DNA of 11,439 bases from an uncultured Actinomycetes bacterium (GTDB lineage: Bacteria > Actinomycetota > Actinomycetes > Nanopelagicales > Nanopelagicaceae): assembly GCA_903892335.1 (NCBI GenBank), contig CAITID010000091.1, positions 1 through 11,439 on the forward strand, given 5' to 3'. The position numbers and the translations under genes are program-made. Shown here piece by piece: positions 6,172 through 11,439 of the stretch; the first letter of the stretch is position 1, and the number at the start of each line of letters is the position of its first letter. Under the pieces are notes generated by a model that did no database searches, was not told the DNA's origin, and was given only the letters and a program-made list of their open reading frames with translations.

Positions 6172-7671
6172 TTAGGCAACAAGACGTGTGCGACGAGGTG
6201 ATGCGTACTTCTTTTCAATTTCAGTTAGCTCCTCAGAAACTTTCGCCTTGATGCTCTCCTCAGATTTTAGGATCGCAGTTAGAGAGGCGATTGTAGCCTT
6301 TAATTCTTTAGCCTCTGTCTCAAGTTCAATCTTGCTCATCTTGGTCAAGCGACGAAGTGGCATATCTAAAATATAGGTAGCTTGCTCATCTGATAATTTA
6401 AAGGTTTTGATTAAGGCAGCCTTTGCAACAGTTGCATCCTCACTGCCACGAATTAACTTAATTACCTTATCAATATCAACAATTGCCTTCAGCAAGCCAT
6501 CAACCAGATTCAATCTTGCTTGCGCCTTTGCCTTGCGAAATTTAGATCTGCGGGTTACAACTTCTACTCGGTGATCAATAAATACTTGCAATAGAGTTTT
6601 AAGACCAAGAGTTAGTGGCTTACCTTCAACTAAGGCAACTGCGTTAATTGAAAATGCATCCTCCATAGGAGTTAACTTATAAAGATTTTCAAGGACCTCT
6701 TGTGGCTCATAACCATTTTTAATTTCAACTACAACTTTGGTACCTGATTGACCATCGGAAAGATCTACGATGTCAGAGATGCCTTGAACCTTCTTGGCCT
6801 TAACTAAATCAGCGATCTTCTCAACGATTTTCTCCGGGCCGATGTTGTATGGCAGTTCAGTAATTACAATTCCTTGCTTGCGCGCAGTGATCTTTTCAAT
6901 TGTCGTTGTGGCACGGACTTTAAATGAGCCACGGCCAGAGGCGTAAGCATCGGCAATTCCCTCAGTTGCAACTAAGTAGCCACCAGTTGGAAAATCTGGG
7001 GCTGGTACAAATTTCATTAACTGCTTCAAGGTGGCCTTCGGGTTCTCCATTAAAAACTTAGTTGCTGCAATTACCTCACCAAGATTGTGGGGGGCCATAT
7101 TTGTTGCCATACCAACTGCAATACCGGTTGCACCATTTACTAATAGATTTGGAAATGCTGCAGGTAGAACCTGTGGCTCAAGTATTTGACCATCATAATT
7201 TGGACCAAAGTTAACGGTATCTTCATCTGATTCATCAACCATTAACATGGCAGAAAGAGCTAATCGAGATTCGGTATAACGCATCGCTGCCGGTCCTGAA
7301 TCTAGAGAACCAAAATTTCCGTGACCATCAATTAGTGGCAGGCGCATTGAAAATGCTTGTGCCATACGAACCATTGCATCATAAATTGCGCCATCACCAT
7401 GTGGATGCAGCTTTCCCATTACATCGCCAACAACACGGGCACACTTAACATGTCCTTTTTCTGGACGAAGTCCCATCTGATCCATCTGATGCAAGATTCG
7501 CCGTTGCACTGGCTTTAAACCATCACGAGCATCAGGAAGTGCACGTGAATAAATTACTGAGTAGGCATACTCCAAAAACGAATCTGACATCTCCGATGCC
7601 ACATCAATATCAATGATTCGACCAGGATTCTCACCAGCTTTAGGTAATACTGCTTTAGGAGTTTTGGCCAT
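6172..7671 (-). CDS. parC: DNA topoisomerase IV subunit A, ParC, lacking the C-terminal domain
   Basis: ParC is the DNA-cleaving subunit that pairs with ParE. The protein is 499 residues against roughly 750-850 for usual ParC/GyrA. The breakage-reunion core is complete: DARDGLKPVQRRIL (47-60), HPHGDGAIYDAMVRMAQ (89-105), Arg131 and catalytic Tyr132 in AAMRYTE, GNFGSLDSG, NGATGIAVGMATN (isoleucine wedge region), then the tower and the coiled-coil C-gate. It ends KKYASPRRTRLVA, just where the link to the beta-pinwheel DNA-wrapping domain normally begins. The next gene starts 6 bases later, so no frameshifted remnant of that domain can be hidden there. Gly94 replaces the serine equivalent to E. 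coli GyrA Ser83, while Asp98 (Asp87 equivalent) is kept. The ATG at 7671 lacks a clear Shine-Dalgarno. The actinobacterial parE-like neighbour and distance from dnaA-type genes favour ParC over GyrA. Confidence 0.92.
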   Translation of the reverse strand: MAKTPKAVLPKAGENPGRIIDIDVASEMSDSFLEYAYSVIYSRALPDARDGLKPVQRRILHQMDQMGLRPEKGHVKCARVVGDVMGKLHPHGDGAIYDAMVRMAQAFSMRLPLIDGHGNFGSLDSGPAAMRYTESRLALSAMLMVDESDEDTVNFGPNYDGQILEPQVLPAAFPNLLVNGATGIAVGMATNMAPHNLGEVIAATKFLMENPKATLKQLMKFVPAPDFPTGGYLVATEGIADAYASGRGSFKVRATTTIEKITARKQGIVITELPYNIGPEKIVEKIADLVKAKKVQGISDIVDLSDGQSGTKVVVEIKNGYEPQEVLENLYKLTPMEDAFSINAVALVEGKPLTLGLKTLLQVFIDHRVEVVTRRSKFRKAKAQARLNLVDGLLKAIVDIDKVIKLIRGSEDATVAKAALIKTFKLSDEQATYILDMPLRRLTKMSKIELETEAKELKATIASLTAILKSEESIKAKVSEELTEIEKKYASPRRTRLVA

Positions 7672-7808
7672 GGGGAGTATCTTGCCAATGAATACCGCTG
7701 ATCTGCGGGAGCGACAAGCGAAAATGTGTTATCAAAATCTATCGCTGATAAGATTTACCCCACAGGTGAGCAAAATGCTCGGTAAAACTTAGAAAGCACC
7801 TTTTATTA
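7672..7808. promoter_or_regulatory. Divergent region between parC and the phosphodiesterase gene
   Basis: These 137 bases must hold both promoters. For parC (minus strand), TTGTCG (7717-7712) and TATTCA (7694-7689) are 17 bases apart, giving a short leader before the ATG at 7671. For the plus strand, a TANNNT-type TAAGAT lies at 7749-7754 without a good -35. Two small inverted repeats are visible: CCGC/GCGG (7695-7698 and 7705-7708) and GAGC/GCTC around 7766-7778. All assignments are weak pattern matches. Confidence 0.3.
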
Positions 7809-8903
7809 ATGAGTAATCGCTTTGGGCTTTCACATCTAACTAACTCAATCTTTAACTCACTTTCAACGCCGCAGACCACAGATTATTTAAATTTAGGGCC
7901 AGCGCAGCAACGCGAGTGCATAATTTTAATTGATGGCATGGGCCAGGATGCATTAGATATGTATGGTGATCAATTTATTATCTTCTCGCAATTAACAAGC
8001 CAAGCTAAGTTGATTGCAAACTTTCCATCAACTACTGCAACAAGTCTTTCTACTTTGGGAACTGGTGTGCTACCTGGTGTGCATGGAATGCTTGGTTACA
8101 CCATCCGCGTGCCACGAAGTGATAACCGTTTATTAAACGCCCTAAAGTGGGATGAACGAGTAGATCCAGTAATGTGGCAGAAAACTCCGACTCTATTTGA
8201 ACGCGCAGTTATGGCCGGAGTTTGCGTAACTCATGTGGCTGCAAAGCGATATGAAGGCAGTGGCTTTACACAAGCCGCACTTCGTGGTGCTAATTATGTT
8301 GGCGCTAACGGCATAGATGAGATGGCTACTGCAGTTGCTAATGCGTTAAAGCCACAACCATCATTTGTTTACACTTACTTAAACACCTTAGATGCAGCCG
8401 GCCATAATGATGGTGTTGGTTCAGATAAATGGCTAACTGCTTTGCAGCAGGTGGCAGAATTAATCACCAAGATTATTTCAATGGTGCCGGCCGGAACACG
8501 AGTCTGGATTACTTCAGATCATGGAATGGTTAATAGCACCGAGCAAAGTGTGCTGGGCCTAGATAATCAACTATTAGAGAATGTAACTTTAATTGGCGGT
8601 GAGCCAAGGGCTAGACATATTTATGTTAAGGCCGGCGCCGAAGATGAGACAGTTCTGCAGTGGCGTGAGTTTTATAAAGAACAGGTGCAAATCTTTAGCA
8701 AGGCTGATGCGGTGGGCGCAAATTTATTTGGTGAGGTGGTTTCAGAGGATGCAATGGATCGAATGGGAGATCTAATTGCTATTCCAAATAATGATTTGAT
8801 TTTGGTTGATCCTGCCCGAGTACGTGAAGAGACTGGGATGGTTGGTCATCATGGCGGTGTAACTGAGATTGAGATAAACATTCCACTGCTGACAAATAAG
8901 TAA
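7809..8903 (+). CDS. Alkaline phosphatase superfamily enzyme (type I phosphodiesterase/nucleotide pyrophosphatase)
   Basis: This is a 364-residue two-metal phosphoesterase of the nucleotide pyrophosphatase/phosphodiesterase branch of the alkaline phosphatase superfamily. The family's ligands are all visible: Asp42 in LIDGMG, the nucleophile Thr76 in FPSTTATS, Asp195 and His199 in LNTLDAAGHN, Asp237 and His238 in ITSDHGM, and His348 in VGHHGG. Such enzymes cleave phosphodiester or pyrophosphate bonds in nucleotides or lipid head groups; the substrate here is unknown. No signal peptide or transmembrane segment is evident at the N-terminus (MSNRFGLSHL), so it is predicted to be cytoplasmic. The ATG at 7809 has no strong Shine-Dalgarno. 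It is divergent from parC and convergent with sepH, with 13 bases between stops. I recall a homologue of this enzyme beside sepH in other Actinobacteria, which supports an old, conserved linkage. Confidence 0.88.
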   Translation: MSNRFGLSHLTNSIFNSLSTPQTTDYLNLGPAQQRECIILIDGMGQDALDMYGDQFIIFSQLTSQAKLIANFPSTTATSLSTLGTGVLPGVHGMLGYTIRVPRSDNRLLNALKWDERVDPVMWQKTPTLFERAVMAGVCVTHVAAKRYEGSGFTQAALRGANYVGANGIDEMATAVANALKPQPSFVYTYLNTLDAAGHNDGVGSDKWLTALQQVAELITKIISMVPAGTRVWITSDHGMVNSTEQSVLGLDNQLLENVTLIGGEPRARHIYVKAGAEDETVLQWREFYKEQVQIFSKADAVGANLFGEVVSEDAMDRMGDLIAIPNNDLILVDPARVREETGMVGHHGGVTEIEINIPLLTNK

Positions 8904-8916
8904 TTACAGAAAAGCT

Positions 8917-9738
8917 TTATTCTTTGTCTTTATCTTTTCCAAACATAATGTCATCCCATGATGGGATTTTAATTCGCTTGGTAATTCCATCGCGCTTGGC
9001 ATCTTCATCTGGAGCCTGAGATTCATCTTCGTAATCATCATTAACAATTGAGATTGGTGCGTAAGGTGTTACATCCTCTTTGATGGAAACTAATCTTGGC
9101 GCCTCGGTGTAAACCATGCCAACTGTTGGTTGAGCGCGTTGTTTCTCCTCGCCACCAATCCATCTTGAACCATCATCATCGGCAAGCAAAGATCTGCGAC
9201 TTAAATTAAATAACCAAGTGGCTTCACCCTTTGGAGAATTATTTGAATCACCAAATGATTCCTCTCGGATTGGGTAGTACAAAGTTACTTGCCAATTACC
9301 ATCAGGCTTTCGAAATGTATTCCACTCTACGGTGGACATGTCCACACCACGTGGTGCTAGTTTGCTTGAAACCGCTGTCTCTAAATACGGAGCATGTGGC
9401 TCACGTTTAATTTGAGTAGCTAATGCTTGTGCAATGATAAAAGCTCGCTCCTGCAAAATTGGTCCGGCGAAGTTTTCAACCTTTTCAATCGACCAATCGG
9501 TTGTGCGAGAGATGGAATCAATTGATTCACCACCACGCAATCTTGCTTGCACCTCTTTGACGGTAGTTGTGATCTCCTCTTGATACGGTGAGACCGCAGA
9601 GAGTCTTGGTTGATTTACGGTTGCGCGAAGTGAATCACTTATGCGTAAGTTAAATGTGTTGCCATCTTGGTCTACCAACTCAAGTTCGGTGCCATCGACG
9701 GAGCGACCAGTTAAGCGCAAGTCAGTTGAATCACTCAT
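8917..9738 (-). CDS. sepH: Cell division protein SepH (DUF3071)
   Basis: SepH is an actinobacterial cytoplasmic division protein that, in Streptomyces, directly stimulates FtsZ filament assembly. The 273 residues fit the family architecture. The N-terminal DUF3071 domain (about 1-165) includes a helix-turn-helix-like segment at 62-105 (VQARLRGGESIDSISRTTDW...ENFAGPILQERAF) and the WNTFRKPDGNWQVTLYYP strands. A variable linker rich in Asp, Glu and Pro follows. The conserved C-terminal motif IPSWDDIMFG (258-267) precedes a short charged tail. The linker is short compared with Streptomyces SepH, in keeping with a compact genome. The ATG at 9738 is the natural start, though no Shine-Dalgarno precedes it and the divergent IMPase gene begins only about 50 bases away. 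The DNA-binding-like fold in this family is known to matter for FtsZ interaction; whether it binds DNA here is unknown. Confidence 0.92.
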   Translation of the reverse strand: MSDSTDLRLTGRSVDGTELELVDQDGNTFNLRISDSLRATVNQPRLSAVSPYQEEITTTVKEVQARLRGGESIDSISRTTDWSIEKVENFAGPILQERAFIIAQALATQIKREPHAPYLETAVSSKLAPRGVDMSTVEWNTFRKPDGNWQVTLYYPIREESFGDSNNSPKGEATWLFNLSRRSLLADDDGSRWIGGEEKQRAQPTVGMVYTEAPRLVSIKEDVTPYAPISIVNDDYEDESQAPDEDAKRDGITKRIKIPSWDDIMFGKDKDKE

Positions 9739-9787
9739 GAGAGTAGATTGCCATAAAGGTTGGTGATTTTGGTTTAGCAGGTGGTAA

Positions 9788-10579
9788 TTGGCGTGCTTAG
9801 ATAACTCTGTGAGCCTAAATTTAAGGGATGAATTAGTAATCCTTGCCGAGGAAGTGGCCCGAAGCGCCGGTGCACATTTAATGAAGCGCCCGGAGGCCTT
9901 TACCGTTACTGAAAAAAGTTCGGCAGTTGATTTCGCTACGCAAATGGATCAACAAGCTGAAAGCTTAATTGTTGATGCATTACTAACCGCCCGTCCCGAT
10001 GATGGAATTATTGCGGAGGAGGGCGCTGCTAAGGCAAGTAAATCTGGAATTACCTGGGTGATAGATCCACTAGATGGCACCGTTAATTATCTATATGGCC
10101 TACCTGGTTGGAATATTTCAATTGCAGCAAAGGATGAGAGCGGTGTGATCGCAGGTGTTGTCTTTGCGCCAACTATTTCTAGTCTTTGGCGGGCAACAAA
10201 AGGTGGCGGTGCTTTTCTTAATAAACAAAAAATAGAATGTAATAACCCAGTTGATTTAGGCATGGCATTAATTGCAACTGGCTTTTCCTATGATTTAGAA
10301 CTTCGCAAAGAGCAAGGAAATCGAATTGAGAAGTTAATTCCAAAGATTAGAGATATTCGCAGAAATGGCGCAGCAGCTGTTGATCTTTGTTATGTTGCAA
10401 TGGGCGCTGTTGATGGCTACTTTGAAAGCTCACTTAAGGCGTGGGATTTTGCAGCAGGTGGATTAATTGCAACAGAGGCTGGGGCGATCATCTCTGGGCG
10501 CACTGGTGGCGCACCTGATGGGGATATGGTGGTCTGCGCTGGGCCAGCATTACATGCCCAGTTATTGCGCCAATTCTGA
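9788..10579 (+). CDS. Inositol monophosphatase family protein
   Basis: This is a 263-residue Mg2+-dependent, Li+-sensitive-type phosphatase of the IMPase superfamily. Metal-binding and catalytic signatures are intact: Glu77 in IIAEEG, DPLDGT at 93-98 in WVIDPLDGTVNY, the RRNGAAAVDLCYVA helix, and Trp219-Asp220 in KAWDFAAGGLIATEAGA. Members hydrolyse inositol-1-phosphate, histidinol phosphate, fructose-1,6-bisphosphate or PAP, and sequence alone does not separate these. In Actinobacteria inositol phosphate is the more likely substrate because inositol feeds phosphatidylinositol and mycothiol synthesis, but this is inference. The start is uncertain. TTG at 9788 has AGGTGG only three bases upstream, and GTG at 9809 (yielding MSLNLRDELV) would better match the usual N-terminal length. 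It is divergent from sepH, with 49 bases between the annotated starts. Confidence 0.88.
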   Translation: MACLDNSVSLNLRDELVILAEEVARSAGAHLMKRPEAFTVTEKSSAVDFATQMDQQAESLIVDALLTARPDDGIIAEEGAAKASKSGITWVIDPLDGTVNYLYGLPGWNISIAAKDESGVIAGVVFAPTISSLWRATKGGGAFLNKQKIECNNPVDLGMALIATGFSYDLELRKEQGNRIEKLIPKIRDIRRNGAAAVDLCYVAMGAVDGYFESSLKAWDFAAGGLIATEAGAIISGRTGGAPDGDMVVCAGPALHAQLLRQF

Positions 10580-10585
10580 CCCAAA

Positions 10586-10615
10586 TTGATCTATTCACCC
10601 TGGCTGTGGCAAGAT
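10586..10615 (+). promoter_or_regulatory. Candidate rplS promoter
   Basis: TTGATC (10586-10591) is followed after 18 bases by an extended -10-like TGGCAAGAT, with the hexamer CAAGAT at 10610-10615. Transcription would start near 10622, giving a leader of about 47 bases. The -10 match is only three of six. It lies inside an inverted repeat (10600-10634), so this site and the hairpin cannot both be used as promoter and full RNA leader. Confidence 0.35.
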
Positions 10616-10634
10616 ACGCATCTTCGTAAGCCAG
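10600..10634 (+). repeat. Nested inverted repeat upstream of rplS
   Basis: The outer arms CTGGCT (10600-10605) and AGCCAG (10629-10634) enclose the inner arms AAGAT (10611-10615) and ATCTT (10620-10624) around the loop ACGC. The segments between the arms (GTGGC and CGTA) can add U-A, G-U and C-G pairs with small bulges, so a 35-base hairpin is possible. No T-run follows, which argues against a terminator for the upstream gene. It is either an RNA leader structure or an operator-like palindrome over the promoter. Confidence 0.5.
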
Positions 10635-10657
10635 ACTCTATTTAATAGAAAAATAAT

Positions 10658-10661
10658 GAGG
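10658..10661 (+). promoter_or_regulatory. Shine-Dalgarno of rplS
   Basis: GAGG lies seven bases before the ATG at 10669, in an A-rich unstructured context. This is the clearest ribosome binding site in the window and fixes the start of L19, which must be translated at a high rate. Confidence 0.75.
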
Positions 10662-10668
10662 AAATAAA

Positions 10669-11184
10669 ATGAACGTGTTAGATGCTGTAGATGCCGCCTC
10701 ACTTAGAACCGACATCCCATCTTTTCGTTCTGGCGATGAGTTAAAGGTTCACGTACGCGTTATTGAAGGAAGCAAATCCCGTATCCAGATTTTCCAAGGC
10801 GTGGTTATTCGCCGCCAAGGTGCTGGAGTTCGCGAGACATTTTCTATCCGTAAAATTTCATATGGTGTTGGCGTAGAACGTACCTTCCCAGTTCACACAC
10901 CTGTAATTGAGCGAATTGAAATTGTTCGCCACGGTTCTGCTCGTCGCGCAAAGCTTTACTACCTACGTAACTTAACTGGTAAGGCAACTAAGATTAAAGA
11001 GCGTCGTGGCGCTGATGGTGAAATTATTATTGAGCCAGCATATGTGCCACCAGTAAAGGCAGCTAAGGTTGAAGTTCCAGTTGTTGAAGAAGTTATTGAA
11101 GCGGTAGTTGAAGCACCAGTTGCAGAGGCAGTAGTTGATGCACCAGTTGCAGAGGCGCCAACTGAAGAAACTCCAAAAGCTTAA
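10669..11184 (+). CDS. rplS: 50S ribosomal protein L19 with acidic C-terminal extension
   Basis: L19 sits at the 30S-50S interface of the ribosome. Residues 1-117 are a complete L19: FRSGDELKVHVRVIEG, IQIFQGVVIRRQGAGV, ETFSIRKISYGVGVERTFP, and the basic end SARRAKLYYLRNLTGKATKIKERR. Standard L19 is about 115 residues, but this one continues to 171. The extra 54 residues (118-171) are rich in Ala, Val, Glu and Pro, net acidic, and contain a nine-residue tandem repeat (VVEAPVAEA / VVDAPVAEA, 146-163), so the tail is probably disordered. The start is fixed by the GAGG Shine-Dalgarno. lepB follows 15 bases after the stop in the same frame, a linkage common in Actinobacteria. The usual upstream neighbour trmD is absent; an IMPase gene lies there instead. 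Confidence 0.96.
   Translation: MNVLDAVDAASLRTDIPSFRSGDELKVHVRVIEGSKSRIQIFQGVVIRRQGAGVRETFSIRKISYGVGVERTFPVHTPVIERIEIVRHGSARRAKLYYLRNLTGKATKIKERRGADGEIIIEPAYVPPVKAAKVEVPVVEEVIEAVVEAPVAEAVVDAPVAEAPTEETPKA
11104..11157 (+). repeat. 27-bp tandem duplication in the rplS tail
   Basis: Two adjacent in-frame 27-base units (11104-11130 and 11131-11157) differ at only two positions. They encode VVEAPVAEA and VVDAPVAEA. The near identity at DNA level suggests a recent duplication or ongoing slippage rather than old protein-level repetition. Confidence 0.85.
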
Positions 11185-11199
11185 AGTTTTAACACTGTA

Positions 11200-11439
11200 A
11201 TGACCAAGAAGGGCTCTCTCCTTCGCGAAATCCCAATCATTGTTGGCTCGGCCTTAATCGTTTCAATTATTGTTAAAACCTTTTTTCTGCACTTCTTTTT
11301 TATCCCATCTGGCTCGATGGAAAATACCTTGCAGATCGGCGATCGAATCGCAGTTAATAAATTCGGCGCTCTATTTTCAGAGATTAAACGTGGTGAAGTT
11401 GTTGTCTTCGCCGATCCAGATAATTGGCTAGGCCAAGCC
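11200..11439 (+). CDS. lepB: Signal peptidase I (5' end, cut by window)
   Basis: These are the first 80 residues of the membrane protease that removes signal peptides from exported proteins. A short cytoplasmic N-terminus (MTKKGSLLRE) precedes one transmembrane segment at about 11-35, and then FIPSGSMENTLQIGDRIAVNK carries the catalytic serine Ser39 in the SGSM motif. The following KRGEVVVFADPDNW matches the family's next conserved strand. The catalytic lysine region lies beyond the window. The short N-terminal arm with a single anchor is typical of Gram-positive enzymes. The ATG at 11200 is 15 bases past the rplS stop and in the same frame, with no Shine-Dalgarno, so reinitiation after rplS is a reasonable inference. 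Confidence 0.93.
   Translation, partial: MTKKGSLLREIPIIVGSALIVSIIVKTFFLHFFFIPSGSMENTLQIGDRIAVNKFGALFSEIKRGEVVVFADPDNWLGQA

Noticed and set aside
6172..7671. Assigning the subunit A gene as gyrA rather than parC.
   Set aside because: The ParE-type partner with EGDSALG, the sepH neighbourhood and the missing DNA-wrapping domain argue for topoisomerase IV; a gyrase pair is expected near dnaA. A whole-genome check would settle it.
10600..10634. The inverted repeat as a terminator of the IMPase gene.
   Set aside because: No T-run follows the structure, and it overlaps the promoter-like region of rplS.

Overview
The window looks like chromosome from a low-GC, streamlined actinobacterium. The freshwater acI lineage (Nanopelagicales, 'Ca. 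Planktophila/Nanopelagicus' type) is the best guess. This rests on three things: the family content (DUF7455 zinc protein, actinobacterial-type ParE with the EGDSALG motif, SepH/DUF3071, actinobacterial ABC-F), AT-rich codon use, and very tight packing. Adjacent genes abut or overlap at several junctions and no gene-free stretch exceeds about 190 bases. The lineage is inferred from memory of these families, not from a database search.

Layout: (1) 1-114, the 3' end of a CDGSH iron-sulfur protein gene, meeting tail-to-tail a TetR regulator (111-710, minus) that sits 17 bases behind a small zinc-finger DUF7455 gene (728-943, minus). (2) A 5' region of about 190 bases, then parE (1145-3238, plus), the ATPase/TOPRIM subunit of a second type IIA topoisomerase. 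(3) A secreted glycine-rich protein (3271-4566, plus), the most accessory-looking gene here. Its stop abuts the stop of an ABC-F ATPase (4567-6165, minus), which follows parC (6172-7671, minus) by 6 bases. ParC consists only of the breakage-reunion domain; the C-terminal DNA-wrapping domain is absent. (4) Divergent from parC, a type I phosphodiesterase/nucleotide pyrophosphatase-family enzyme (7809-8903, plus), converging on sepH (8917-9738, minus), a cell-division gene acting on FtsZ. (5) Divergent from sepH, an inositol-monophosphatase-family gene (9788-10579, plus), then a leader with a nested inverted repeat and the window's clearest Shine-Dalgarno, rplS (10669-11184, plus) with an acidic repeat-containing tail, and the start of lepB (from 11200, plus, cut by the window end).

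Functionally the window is mostly housekeeping: chromosome decatenation (ParE and ParC), division (SepH), ribosome function (L19, ABC-F), protein export (LepB) and phosphate-ester metabolism. The neighbourhood DUF7455 - parE - parC - phosphodiesterase - sepH - IMPase recalls conserved actinobacterial synteny, whereas rplS directly behind the IMPase gene, without trmD, looks like a rearranged junction. I found no CRISPR array, tRNA, rRNA, insertion sequence or prophage gene, and no clear new defence-type system. The items most worth a second look are the ParC lacking its C-terminal domain, the L19 tail repeat, the rplS leader structure and the glycine-rich secreted protein.
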